Of a stretch of 64,000 nt of DNA, positions 47,556 to 56,922 are shown in pieces. The DNA is taken from assembly GCA_903827245.1 (NCBI GenBank), contig CAIKHO010000022.1, positions 57,015 to 121,014 on the forward strand, read 5' to 3'. The translations under genes were made by a program, and so were the position numbers. Source of the DNA: an uncultured Opitutia bacterium. Lineage in GTDB: Bacteria > Verrucomicrobiota > Verrucomicrobiia > Opitutales > Opitutaceae. Below the pieces are notes generated by a model that did no database searches, was not told where the DNA came from, and worked only from the letters and a program-made list of their open reading frames with translations. Each line of letters opens with the position of its first letter. The stretch's first letter is position 1.

Positions 47556-48200
47556 ATGCCCCCGCCCGCCCCGCTTGCAGCGCTCCGCCATCTTCTCGCG
47601 GAGCGCTTTCCGTCCGTTCCAAGGGCCGACGGCCGCGTGCTGCCGACCGGGCTGCCAGCGCTGGATGAGGTCACCGGCGGCCTCCCGCTCGGCGCCGTCA
47701 CGGAGCTGGTCTGCAGCGCCCCGAGCTGCGGCGGACACCTGTTCCTGGAGCAGCTGCTCACCGTCACGCGGACCGCGCGCCGGCGGACCGCGCTGATCGA
47801 CAGCACCGACAGCTTCGATCCCGCCTCCTATCCGGTCGACCTGCTCGTCCACCTCGTCTGGGTCCGCTGCGCGGGCACCGCCGCCGCGTTGCAGGCCGCC
47901 GACCTGCTCACGCGCGACGCCAACCTAGGCCTCGTCGTGCTCGACCTGCGCCGCGCCGCCCACGCCGAGCTGCGCCGCACACCGGCGTCGTTCTGGTACC
48001 GTCTGCAGCGCGCGGTCGAGCCCACCGACCTCGCGCTCGTGGTGGAAACCCCGCGCGCCTCCATCCCCAGCGCCCGGCTGCGCCTCGCTCTCTCCGCCGC
48101 CCATTCCGCCGCCGCGCTCACGGACGCCCGCCCCGCCCTCGCCGCGCGGCTCGTTCCGATCGTGCAGCGCCAGCGTGTGGCCCACTCTGCCGTCGCCTGA
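47556..48200 (+). CDS. imuA: ImuA, RecA-like accessory protein of SOS mutagenesis
   Basis: This 214-aa protein of the ImuA group is a RecA-fold relative that partners ImuB and DnaE2 in translesion synthesis. The segment LPTGLPALDEVTGGLPLGAVTELVCSAPSCGG corresponds to the RecA Walker A region, but the GKT core is absent, as is typical for ImuA. LIDSTDSFDPAS and the later LVVLDLRRAAH correspond to the following core strands. It lies between lexA and imuB in a typical cassette. I chose the ATG at 47556, 30 nt after the lexA stop; the open frame begins with a TTG at 47538. Confidence 0.9.
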   Translation: MPPPAPLAALRHLLAERFPSVPRADGRVLPTGLPALDEVTGGLPLGAVTELVCSAPSCGGHLFLEQLLTVTRTARRRTALIDSTDSFDPASYPVDLLVHLVWVRCAGTAAALQAADLLTRDANLGLVVLDLRRAAHAELRRTPASFWYRLQRAVEPTDLALVVETPRASIPSARLRLALSAAHSAAALTDARPALAARLVPIVQRQRVAHSAVA

Positions 48201-48217
48201 GCAGGCGACGCTTCCCG

Positions 48218-49675
48218 ATGTTCGCCGTTTTTCATGTTGCCGAATGCGCCCTGCACGCAGTCCTGCGGACCGAGCCGGGAGCCAATGGGCGCCCCGCGGC
48301 GCTGTTCGACGACAGCCGGAGAAAATCCCTGCTCCTTGCCGCCAACCCGGCCGCCCGCGCCGCGGGGGTTGAACCGGGCATGACCGCGCCGCAGGCACTG
48401 GCCCGCTGCGCCACGCTCGTCATCCGCGCTCCGCAGCCAGCCGCCGAGGCCGAAGCCCGGGCCGCGCTTCTCGCCGTCGGCTTCACCCTTTCGCCGCTGG
48501 TCGAGGACACCGCGCCGGGCGTCTGCACGGTCGACCTGCGCGGCACGGATCCCGCCCGGCGCAGCCGCGACGCCGAGGCGGCCGTCCATCAGTTGCGGCA
48601 ATTCGGCCTGCCGGCGACCGCCGGCCTCGCCCGCACGCCGCAGCTGGCGCTCTACGCGGCCCGCGCGGCCGGCGTGGTCCTGGCAGTCGGCGACGAAAAA
48701 AACTTCCTCGCGCCGCTCCCGCTCGCGGCCGCCGATCCCCCGCCCGCCCTTGCCGCCATCCTGGCGGACTGGGGCCTGCGCACGCTCGGCGACCTCACCG
48801 CGCTGCCGCGGGATGAGATCGTCCGCCGCCTCGGCGCCGCCGGCCTCGCGCTCTGGCAGCGGGCGGCCGGCGGCAGCCTGCGCCCGCTTCACCCGGTCGC
48901 CCGGCCGCTCGAGTTTGTGGCCGCGATGGAATTTGAGCATGCCTTGGAAACCCTTGAACCGCTGCTCTTCATCCTTCGGCGGCTGCTTGACCGCCTCGTG
49001 CTCGAGCTCACCGCGGCCCAGTTCGTCGCCGCCGAGCTCCAGCTCGCGATCCAACTCGAGGACGAGACCCGCCATGCCCGCGGCTTCCGCCTGCCCGAGC
49101 CGACGGCCGACGCGGAGATCCTTTTTCGCGCGCTTCACACCCATCTCGAGTCGCTCCGCACGGCCGCCGCCATTTCCGCCGTGCACCTCGCCGCCATCCC
49201 GGCGCGCCCGCTCGTCCGCCAGCAGGGGCTGTTCGAGACCGGCCTGCGCGACCCTCACGGCTTCGCCGAGACGCTCGCTCGCCTCGTCGCGGTCGTCGGC
49301 TCGGATCAGGTCGGGACCCCGCAGCTCGAGGACACCCACCGGCCCGATGCCGTCCGGCTCGCGCCCCCGGCCGGCGTGATCCCGCCGGCCGCGCCACCGG
49401 CCCGGCACACCCCCGCCGGGCTGCCGCTCCGCCGCTTTCGCCCGCCGCTGCCGGCGCGACTAGAGTTCAGCGGGCGCCAGCCGACCTATCTCTGGACCGG
49501 GCAGTTTCACGGCCCGGTCGCCGACCTGCACGGCCCCTGGCGCGGCAGCGGCGACTGGTGGCAGCCCGGCCGCGACTGGAGCCGTACCGAATGGGATGTC
49601 GCGCTCGCGGACGGCGGTCTCTACCGGCTGCTGCTCACGGGCGGGGCGTACTTCGTCGAGGGGGAATACGACTGA
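48218..49675 (+). CDS. imuB: ImuB, catalytically inactive Y-family polymerase homologue
   Basis: This 485-aa Y-family DNA polymerase relative serves as an adaptor bringing DnaE2 and ImuA to the beta clamp. The palm start reads FAVFHVAECALHAVL, lacking the first catalytic Asp, and the usual SxDE motif is replaced by PGVCTVDLRG, so it cannot polymerise. A likely clamp-binding peptide is QQGLF (in VRQQGLFETGL, ~residue 325). The C-terminal WTGQFHGPVADLHGPWRGSGDWW region is characteristic of ImuB. It is 17 bp downstream of imuA and 5 bp upstream of dnaE2, consistent with an operon. Confidence 0.93.
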   Translation: MFAVFHVAECALHAVLRTEPGANGRPAALFDDSRRKSLLLAANPAARAAGVEPGMTAPQALARCATLVIRAPQPAAEAEARAALLAVGFTLSPLVEDTAPGVCTVDLRGTDPARRSRDAEAAVHQLRQFGLPATAGLARTPQLALYAARAAGVVLAVGDEKNFLAPLPLAAADPPPALAAILADWGLRTLGDLTALPRDEIVRRLGAAGLALWQRAAGGSLRPLHPVARPLEFVAAMEFEHALETLEPLLFILRRLLDRLVLELTAAQFVAAELQLAIQLEDETRHARGFRLPEPTADAEILFRALHTHLESLRTAAAISAVHLAAIPARPLVRQQGLFETGLRDPHGFAETLARLVAVVGSDQVGTPQLEDTHRPDAVRLAPPAGVIPPAAPPARHTPAGLPLRRFRPPLPARLEFSGRQPTYLWTGQFHGPVADLHGPWRGSGDWWQPGRDWSRTEWDVALADGGLYRLLLTGGAYFVEGEYD

Positions 49676-49680
49676 GCGCC

Positions 49681-52600
49681 ATGGACGGCTATGTTGAGCT
49701 TCACGCGCGCAGCGCCTTCAGTTTTTTGCGCGGCGCCTCCGCGCCCGATGCGCTCGTGCAGCGCGCGGCCGCGCTCGGGCTCCCCGCGCTCGCGCTGCTC
49801 GACCGCGATGGCGTCTACGGCACCGCCCGGCTGCATCTCTCCGCCCGCGAGGCCGGACTGCGCGCCCGGGCCGGGGCCGAGCTCACGATGGAGGACGGCT
49901 CGGTCGTCCCGCTTCTCGCCGCCACCCGCACCGGCTACCAGAATCTCTGCCGGCTCATCACCGAGGCCAAGCTCACGCCACGCTCGCCCGGCACCGCACC
50001 GGCCGGCCTGCGCCCCGGCGCCGAGCCCGACGACTGCAAGCGCCCCTGCCTGGCGACGTGGCAGGAACTCGCGCACCACGCCGACGGCCTCGTCGCCCTC
50101 ACCGGCGACGAGGACGGCCCCGTCCGCCGTGCCTGGCGCACCGCGGGCGCGGACGCCGCCCGCGAGGCGCTGCAAAAGCTCGCCGCGATCTTTCCCCCGG
50201 ACCGGCTCTACGTCGAGCTGCAGCGGCATCGCGTCCGCGGCGAGGAGCGCGAGATCGCCTTTCTCGCCGACCTCGCCGCGGCCCACCGCCTGCCCCTGCT
50301 GGCGACCGGTGGCGTGAATTACGCCACGCCGGCACAGCGGGCCACGGCCGACGTCTTCGCCTGCCTGCGGCTGCAGACGACGCTCGACGCCGCCGGCCGG
50401 CAGCTCGAGGCCAACGCCGAGCGCCACCTCAAGCCCGCCCGGGCGATGCGCGAGCTCTTCCGTGACCGCCCCGAGGCGGTGGAGAATTCCGTCCACCTCG
50501 AGCGGCAGCTCGCGTTCACGCTCGAGGATCTCGGCTACCAGTTCCCCGAGTTCACCACCCCGTGCGGCAAAACCATGGACCAGTACCTGCACGAAGTGGC
50601 CTTCGCCGCCGCGCGCGAACGATTCCGGCCCCTGCCCGACACCCTTGCCGCGCAGCTCAACAAGGAACTCGCGCTCATCGCGAAACTCGGGTTCTCCGGA
50701 TATTTTCTGATCGTCTGGGACATCTGCCGCTGGGCGCGCGACGGGCAGGGCATCCTCGTGCAGGGTCGCGGCAGCGCCGCCAACAGCGCGGTGTGCTTCG
50801 TGCTTGGCATCACGGCGGTCGACCCGGTCAAGAACCGCCTGCTGTTCGAGCGCTTCCTCAGCGAGGGCCGCGTCGGCGCCAACGGCCGGCCCTCCTGGCC
50901 CGATATCGATCTCGATTTTCCGAGCGGCGACCGGCGCGAGAGCGTGATCCAGGAGGTTTACCGCCGTTACGGGCCGCGCGGCGCCGCGATGACCGCGAAC
51001 GTCATCACCTATCGCGGCCGCAGCGCCGTGCGCGAGATCGGCAAGGTGCTGGGGTTTGGCGAAGACGCCCTCGACCGGTTCTCGCGTCTCTACGCCAACG
51101 GCGACTTTCCCCACACGCTGGAGCTCCAGCAGCAGCTGGCGATGGCCGGGATCGCCGCCGACCACCCGCGCGCCGCCCCGCTGGCAATGCTCTTTCAGCA
51201 GATCCGCGGGCTGCCCCGCCATCTCGGCCAGCACTCGGGCGGCATGGTCATCTGCCAGGGCCAGCTCGACCGGATCGTACCGCTGGAGAACGCATCGATG
51301 CCCGGGCGCGTGGTCTGCCAGTGGGATAAGGACGACTGCGAAGACCTCGGCATCGTGAAGGTGGATTTCCTCGGTCTCGGCATGATGGCCGTGCTGCAGG
51401 ATTCGTTCGAGCTCTGCGCCGCCCGCGGCGGCCCGCGCGGCCTGGCCGACATCCCGGCCGACGACCCGTTGACGTACGAGAGGATCCGTGCCGCCGACAC
51501 GGTCGGCGTCTTCCAGATCGAGAGCCGCGCACAGATGGCGACGCTCCCGCGCTTCAAGCCCCGGGATCTCTACGACCTCGCCATGCAGGTGGCGATTGTC
51601 CGGCCCGGCCCGATCACCGGGCAGCTCGTGCACCCGCTCATCCGCCGGCGCAACGGCGAGGAAGCAGACGAGTACATCGACCCCAGCGTCGAGGCGATCG
51701 TGCGGCCCATCCTCCAGCGCACCCGCGGCGTGATCCTGTTCCAGGAACAGATGCTCGAGCTCTCGATGACACTGGCGAAGTTCACCGGCGGCGAGGCGGA
51801 GGAGCTGCGCCGCGCGATGGGCTTCACGAATAATCCCGAACGGCTGCACAACGCGCTCGCCAAGCTGTGCGTCGCCCTGCGGCGCGAGGGCCACAATGAC
51901 CAAGTCATCACCCGTGTCTCCGAGTCGGCGCGCACATTCGCCGCCTATGGCTTTCCCGAGTCGCACGCCATCGGTTTCGCGCTGCTGGCCTACGTCAGCA
52001 CGTGGCTGAAGGTGCACCGCCCGGCCGAGTTTTATGCGAGCCTGCTCAACAACCAGCCGATGGGCTTCTACTCGCAAGCCACGCTGCTGCAGGACGGGCG
52101 CCGCCACGGCCTGACCGCCCGGCCGGTGTGTGTCGCCCGGTCCGTCTGGAATTGTACCGTCGAGGATGAGCGGGCGATCCGGCTGGGCCTGCGCCTGGTG
52201 AAGGGGCTCCGGACGACCGCCGCCGGGGAAATGCTCGCGGCCCGGCAGGCGCGGCCCTTCGACTCACTGGACGATTTCCTGCGCCGCACCCACTTCACCG
52301 CGGCGGAACGCCGGGCGCTGGCCGCCGTGGGCGCGCTGAATGGCTTCTCGACCCACCGCCGCGCGGCGCTCTGGCAGGTCGAGGCCGCATGGTCCGAGGC
52401 CGAGAGTTTGCTCCATCACTTCGCCGAGATGCCGCGCGGACCGTCGCCGCTCGCGCCGATGACGCCCGCCGAGCGGCTGAGCGCGGATTTCCTTGGGCTC
52501 GGGCTCACGGTCGGCGAGCACCCGATGGCCTCGGTGCGGTCGCGCCTGCCGGGCGTGCAGCGGGCGGCCGACTTGAAAGCCCTGCCGAGCGGCACCCGCG

Positions 52601-52872
52601 TCACGGTCGCCGGCGCCGTGATCTGCCGCCAGCGCCCGGGCACCGCCAAGGGCTTCGTGTTCGTCAGCCTCGAGGACGAGACCGGCATCGCCAACATCGT
52701 GGTCATCCCCGACGTCTTCGAGCGCCACCGCCTCGTCATCACGCAGGAGCCCGCGCTGAGGATCACCGGCCCGCTCCAGAACGCCTCCAGTGTGATCCAC
52801 GTCCGCGCCGAGCGCATCGAGCCGCTGCGTGATGCCGGCCTGCCGGCGCAAACTTCCCACGATTTCCACTAG
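49681..52872 (+). CDS. dnaE2: Error-prone DNA polymerase DnaE2
   Basis: This 1063-aa alpha-subunit-type C-family polymerase is used for damage-induced translesion synthesis. A PHP domain is at the N-terminus (ELHARSAFSFLRGASAPDALV). The palm has PDIDLDFPSGDRRESV with the two catalytic Asps and VKVDFLGLGMM with the third. The fingers, a helix-hairpin-helix region, and an OB fold near the end (VAGAVICRQRPGTAKGFVFVSLEDETG) complete the family layout. Length matches DnaE2 (about 1050), shorter than replicative DnaE. The start is the ATG at 49681, 5 nt after the imuB stop. It is the last gene of the lexA-imuA-imuB-dnaE2 cassette and is convergent with hrpB, overlapping its end by 4 bp. Confidence 0.95.
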   Translation: MDGYVELHARSAFSFLRGASAPDALVQRAAALGLPALALLDRDGVYGTARLHLSAREAGLRARAGAELTMEDGSVVPLLAATRTGYQNLCRLITEAKLTPRSPGTAPAGLRPGAEPDDCKRPCLATWQELAHHADGLVALTGDEDGPVRRAWRTAGADAAREALQKLAAIFPPDRLYVELQRHRVRGEEREIAFLADLAAAHRLPLLATGGVNYATPAQRATADVFACLRLQTTLDAAGRQLEANAERHLKPARAMRELFRDRPEAVENSVHLERQLAFTLEDLGYQFPEFTTPCGKTMDQYLHEVAFAAARERFRPLPDTLAAQLNKELALIAKLGFSGYFLIVWDICRWARDGQGILVQGRGSAANSAVCFVLGITAVDPVKNRLLFERFLSEGRVGANGRPSWPDIDLDFPSGDRRESVIQEVYRRYGPRGAAMTANVITYRGRSAVREIGKVLGFGEDALDRFSRLYANGDFPHTLELQQQLAMAGIAADHPRAAPLAMLFQQIRGLPRHLGQHSGGMVICQGQLDRIVPLENASMPGRVVCQWDKDDCEDLGIVKVDFLGLGMMAVLQDSFELCAARGGPRGLADIPADDPLTYERIRAADTVGVFQIESRAQMATLPRFKPRDLYDLAMQVAIVRPGPITGQLVHPLIRRRNGEEADEYIDPSVEAIVRPILQRTRGVILFQEQMLELSMTLAKFTGGEAEELRRAMGFTNNPERLHNALAKLCVALRREGHNDQVITRVSESARTFAAYGFPESHAIGFALLAYVSTWLKVHRPAEFYASLLNNQPMGFYSQATLLQDGRRHGLTARPVCVARSVWNCTVEDERAIRLGLRLVKGLRTTAAGEMLAARQARPFDSLDDFLRRTHFTAAERRALAAVGALNGFSTHRRAALWQVEAAWSEAESLLHHFAEMPRGPSPLAPMTPAERLSADFLGLGLTVGEHPMASVRSRLPGVQRAADLKALPSGTRVTVAGAVICRQRPGTAKGFVFVSLEDETGIANIVVIPDVFERHRLVITQEPALRITGPLQNASSVIHVRAERIEPLRDAGLPAQTSHDFH

Positions 52873-55508
52873 CGCCATTCGTGCCGGGGATATCGCCGCG
52901 AGAGCTCCGCCTTCACCTTCGGGTACATGTCGCGCCAGAAGGCCGTCAGGTCGTCCGTCACCTGAATCGGCCGCTGATTCGGAGCGAGCACCTCGATCTT
53001 CACCGGCACCCGGCCGTGGCCGAGCGTGAACTTACCCTCGATGCCATAGAGCTCCTGGATCCGAGCGCTCAACACCGGGGAGCCTTCCTTCGCATAGGTG
53101 ATCTTCGACCGACGGCCGTTAGCCATGGTGAGCTTTTCCGGCAGGTAGTCGTCGATCACCGCGAGTTGCTCGGCCGTGAGCCAGTCCTTGAGCACCGGCA
53201 TGACCGGCTTGTCCTTGATGTCGCGGTAGCCGAGTTCGCCGTAGCAGATCTGCTCGATCAGCGTCGCCCGGTCCGCCTCGGTGATCGGATTGACCTCGAG
53301 CTCCGGGAACCATTCCGCCAGCCGGTTCACCCGGATGATCCACTGCTCCACCGTCTCGTCCCAGGCCTCCAGCTTCAGCCGGCCCGCCATGACTTCCTTC
53401 GTGAGCAGGGCCGCCGCCTCGTTGAGCGGTGCCTCGTCGCTGCTCGACTTCGCTTCGAGCACGAGGTCACGGAAACGCCGCTCGCGCCGTGAGACGACGC
53501 GCTTGATCGTCTCGTCATAGGTGACGCCCTTCGTCTCGCGGTAATCATCCGGAAAGATTTCCTTCAGCCAGGCCTCCTCGATCGCCGTCGCCGTGGACAA
53601 CAGCACGTTCACCTCGCCGCCCCGGCCCTCGATCTCGCTGATCTCCGCCGCGACCAGGAGCGGCGCCTTCTGGATAACGCTCTCGCGCGCCAGCAGGCCC
53701 TTGCGGTGGTGCACGAGCTCGCAGCGCAGCGTGCCCGCATCGAGCCGCTTCGCCAGCTGGTCGGAGAAACCAGCCAGCACGCACTTCCGTACCGCCGTGC
53801 CATCCACCCGGCCCTCGCTGATGTCGAGTCCCTCGCCCTTGGCGATTTCCAGGAACTGGGCGAACAGCGGTCCAACCTGACGCGCGCCCTGTGCGTGCAG
53901 GCCCAGCCGGCGGCAGGCGTCGAGGGCGTAGTTGGCCTGGTCGGCGTAGCGCCACGCGCGCATGAGGAGGAAGAAATCGCTCTCGTGCTCCTCGCCGAAA
54001 ATATTTTCCCGTGCCTCCTCGACCTCCTTCGGCACGCCGCGCAGCAGGAAGTTGCGCCCCTGCGTGAGCGCGGCCATCAGCGCCACCGGACGCACGCAGC
54101 CGCGTTCCTGCGCCGCGAGGAACATGCGGGCGTAGCGCGGGTGCACCGGGAAGCGCAGCATCTTCCGGCCGAGGTCGGTGATCGTAAGGTGGCCCGCGAC
54201 CTCCGGGCGCGGGATGGAAGCGGAAGCACCGCCGCCCAGCCTGTCCGCCGTAGCATTGGCGAAGGAGGAAGGTCGGCGGCCACCCACGGCTACCGCCCCC
54301 AAGTCGGCCAGCAACGTCTCCGCCCGCTCCAGCGCCTTGGGCTCGGGCTTCTCCAGCCAGGGAAAATTCGCCACATCGTCGATCCCGCTGGCCTTCAGCG
54401 TCAGCACCACCTCGGAGAGATCGAGGCGCTTCACCTCCGGCAGCTCCTGCGGGGCACGCTGGGCGTGCTCACGTTCCGTCCACAGCCGCACGCATACACC
54501 CGGGGCCGTCCGTCCCGCCCGTCCCGCCCGCTGGTCGGCACTCGCGGCGGATATCTTCTCGATCAGCAGCGTGTTGATCCCCCGGTGCGGATCGAAACGC
54601 GCCACCCGCGCGAGCCCGCAGTCGATCACCGCCGTCACGCCATCGATGGTCAGCGAGGTCTCGGCCACGTTGGTCGAGACGATGATCTTGCGTTTCTCGT
54701 AGCGCGCCACCGCCCGGTCCTGCTGGTCGGGCGGCAGCTCGCCGTGCAGCGGGAAGGTCACGAAATCGCGCAGCTCCCGCGAACCCTGCAGCGCCTGCAC
54801 GGTGCGGCCGATCTCGTAGGCCCCGGGCATGAAGACCAGCATGTCGCCCGCCACCTCCGCCGCGATCCGTTCGCATTCGCGGGTCGCGACCTCCCAGACC
54901 GGCTCGTGCTCGAAGCTGACCGCCTTCGGCAGGTATTCGATCCGCACGGGAAAGCTGCGGCCCTGCGACGTCAGCACCTCGCAGGGCGCGAGGTAGGTCT
55001 TCAGCGCCCCGGCGTCGAGCGTCGCCGACATGACGATCAGCTTGAGATCGGGCCGCACCGACTGTTGCAGCTGCACCGCCCGCGCCAGCGAGATGTCGCC
55101 ATAGAGGTGGCGCTCATGAAATTCGTCGAAGACGATGGTACTCACGCCGCGCAGCGTGGCATCGAACGACATCTGCCGGAGGAGAATGCCCTCGGTGACA
55201 AAGCGGATGCGCGTCCGCTCGCTGACGCGCGACTCGAGCCGGATCTGGTAGCCGACAATGTCACCCAGCGGTGCCCCGACCTCCTCCGCCACGCGCTTGG
55301 CCAGCATGCGCGCCGCCAGCCGGCGCGGCTGGAGGACGACGACCTGACCGTGTTCGCCGAGCAGGCCGTGGCGCCAGAGCATCTGCGGGATCTGGGTCGA
55401 TTTGCCCGAGCCCGTGGGCGCCTGCACGATCAGCCGGCCCGAGGCGCGCAGCGCCGCGATGACAGCGCCTTCAAGCTCGTAGATGGGCAGATCGCGGGGA
55501 GCAGGCAT
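52869..55508 (-). CDS. hrpB: ATP-dependent helicase HrpB, with a repeat-derived insertion
   Basis: This 879-aa DEAH/RHA-type helicase has motif I TGSGKST (32-38), motif II DEFH (128-131; the F is typical of HrpB rather than HrpA), and motif III SATLDA. Motif VI is DQRAGRAGRTAPG. The C-terminal HrpB domain ends with RPIQVTDDLTAFWRDMYP...RYPRHEW. An internal segment of about 16 residues (SSFANATADRLGG, around residues 409-424) is translated from an intergenic-type repeat at 54240-54285 that also occurs at 26067-26111. The frame is kept and downstream motifs are intact, so the protein is probably functional. The start at ATG 55508 matches the family; the frame opens to 55577. Confidence 0.93.
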   Translation of the reverse strand: MPAPRDLPIYELEGAVIAALRASGRLIVQAPTGSGKSTQIPQMLWRHGLLGEHGQVVVLQPRRLAARMLAKRVAEEVGAPLGDIVGYQIRLESRVSERTRIRFVTEGILLRQMSFDATLRGVSTIVFDEFHERHLYGDISLARAVQLQQSVRPDLKLIVMSATLDAGALKTYLAPCEVLTSQGRSFPVRIEYLPKAVSFEHEPVWEVATRECERIAAEVAGDMLVFMPGAYEIGRTVQALQGSRELRDFVTFPLHGELPPDQQDRAVARYEKRKIIVSTNVAETSLTIDGVTAVIDCGLARVARFDPHRGINTLLIEKISAASADQRAGRAGRTAPGVCVRLWTEREHAQRAPQELPEVKRLDLSEVVLTLKASGIDDVANFPWLEKPEPKALERAETLLADLGAVAVGGRRPSSFANATADRLGGGASASIPRPEVAGHLTITDLGRKMLRFPVHPRYARMFLAAQERGCVRPVALMAALTQGRNFLLRGVPKEVEEARENIFGEEHESDFFLLMRAWRYADQANYALDACRRLGLHAQGARQVGPLFAQFLEIAKGEGLDISEGRVDGTAVRKCVLAGFSDQLAKRLDAGTLRCELVHHRKGLLARESVIQKAPLLVAAEISEIEGRGGEVNVLLSTATAIEEAWLKEIFPDDYRETKGVTYDETIKRVVSRRERRFRDLVLEAKSSSDEAPLNEAAALLTKEVMAGRLKLEAWDETVEQWIIRVNRLAEWFPELEVNPITEADRATLIEQICYGELGYRDIKDKPVMPVLKDWLTAEQLAVIDDYLPEKLTMANGRRSKITYAKEGSPVLSARIQELYGIEGKFTLGHGRVPVKIEVLAPNQRPIQVTDDLTAFWRDMYPKVKAELSRRYPRHEWR
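54240..54285. repeat. Repeat, family G copy 2, within hrpB
   Basis: This 46-bp element matches the intergenic copy at 26067-26111 (tgtccgccrtagc...gaaggtcsgcggccacc). It lies inside the hrpB gene without breaking its frame. Confidence 0.8.
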
Positions 55509-55597
55509 GGAGGAAGGCGGAGCCAACACGAGACCCGGGACAACTTGCAAGCATGAGGCTGTCCCCGCTTTGGCCACGGATGGGAGCCCCGAACCTT

Positions 55598-55674
55598 TTT
55601 ACAGGAGGTAACGGAGGCAACCGGGAGTTCCCCGCCGGAGCCTCTCCTTCGTTGCCTCCGTTACCTTCTGTAAA
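55598..55674. repeat. Palindromic repeat, family E (single copy)
   Basis: This 77-bp inverted repeat begins tttacaggaggtaacggagg and ends cctccgttaccttctgtaaa, with 23-bp-long arms. Only one copy was seen in this window. It lies just upstream of the hrpB start. Confidence 0.85.
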
Positions 55675-55899
55675 GCGGTTTGGAGGATCGGGATGCCGGA
55701 TTTCAAATTCGTGTCCACATGTCTCGCCATAGCCCGAAGGGCGACAGCGGATCCGTGCCATCCGTGGCAAAAAACCTGCTGAGTATTCAGTCAAAAGCCG
55801 GAAGCCCGTCCCGGTGAATAACCGGTGAACCAGATTGCTCCCAAGTTACTCACCGTTTTGGGCGGCCAAAAAGTTGTGAAGAACGTAGGCTTCATTTTT

Positions 55900-56786
55900 C
55901 TAATCCGCCGCGCACGGTCTATCACGTTCCTTGATAGAACAGTCGTAGTGCGGCGGCCTGAAAAACCCGCCGAGAGCACGACTGGGATAATCCCGGGCGA
56001 CCGGGGAAAGGTTGGTGGCAGCTGGTGCCACCCTCCCCTCCGACGCGGGCAACCGCGCACGGCAGGCAGATATCACCAGCTCCTCTGGCCGGAGTCGTGT
56101 CCGGTCAGTTCATCCACGAATCAGGAGCTGAGCGGCAAGGCGCGAATAGAAACCGTGTCTGAGCCGAGTCAGGTCCACGGGACGTTTCGACCCGTGCACC
56201 GACGCAGTTATCCCCAGAGGGTAATGGTTGCTACTGTGTTGACCAGAACGCAGTCGCGTTTCCCGGCGGGCCAACCCCCGCCAAAAGGCCCGGCTCGCCA
56301 TGCGAGCGGGGCGCGTAAAGGAGACGGGACGGCGCGGAGTGAGCGGGCTTGGCAAAGCCCGTCAACCTCCTCAAATAGGGCGGCGTGAAAAACGCGTCAC
56401 CCTACTGCAAAAACAAAAGCAACCTGAGAGTTAAGAGGTAAGACCCGTAACGCGGGGCCAACGTCCGGCCACAAGCCGGAGCCGTCCCCGTGGCAACGGT
56501 ACCGACGCGAAGTGAAAGATTGCAGGCGTGTCTGTACCACGTCCGGCGCGCCGCTCCCGGCAGGGAGCGACCGAACCGGGCGAAGAGACCTCACTCGAAA
56601 GATCCCGGCCGGCAACGGCCAGGACGGTCCCGCCATGAGACCGAAACATCCGCATGCCGCGGAGAGTGGCGTCGGGGAGCACACGGCCCGCGAAAGCGAG
56701 CGCGCCCAACAGTGTGCCATCGGGAAAGAGCGCGTGGCGAGCGCCCACCCCCAAATTTGGCCCCGGAGCCGCAAGGTTCCGGGGCC
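55900..56786 (+). ncRNA. Candidate large structured non-coding RNA ending in an intrinsic terminator
   Basis: The stretch lacks plausible coding sequence on either strand. It is unusually rich in hairpins: 55940-55984 (cagtcgt...acgactg arms), 56013-56031 (ggtggca...tgccacc), and several short stems closed by GNRA tetraloops, such as ggccggcaacggcc near 56607 and cccgcgaaagcg near 56688. It ends with a 12-bp terminator stem at 56759-56786. The nearest upstream + strand gene ends 3 kb earlier beyond a convergent gene, so the terminator must belong to an unannotated + transcript. The 5' end is a guess. I could not match RNase P RNA, tmRNA, SRP RNA or a group II intron. Confidence 0.4.
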
Positions 56787-56797
56787 TTATTGTTTTC
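56759..56797 (+). terminator. Intrinsic terminator with GCAA tetraloop
   Basis: A 12-bp stem (ggccccggagcc pairing with ggttccggggcc, one G-T pair) closed by GCAA is followed by ttattgtttt. The opposite strand has no T-tract after the stem, so it acts on rightward transcription. Confidence 0.85.
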
Positions 56798-56922
56798 TGG
56801 CGGCCAGCTTGCGGCCAAGGCTCGGAGTTTTGGCCACAAAAATCCGAGGCTCTCCGTGCACAACGATGCGCCTTGGTTTTCAGAACTCGCCCTGCGACCA
56901 AACGCCGATTTAATCGCCGCTG

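Noticed and set aside
55825..56388. 188-codon rightward open frame in the same region
   Set aside because: Composition and lack of motifs suggest non-coding DNA; the region is dominated by hairpins.
55900..56786. RNase P RNA, tmRNA or group II intron in the non-coding region
   Set aside because: The conserved blocks of these RNAs (for example the gaggaaagtcc element of RNase P RNA, the tmRNA TTCGAC/T-arm ends, and the domain V hairpin of group II introns) were not found. An unidentified structured RNA remains possible.
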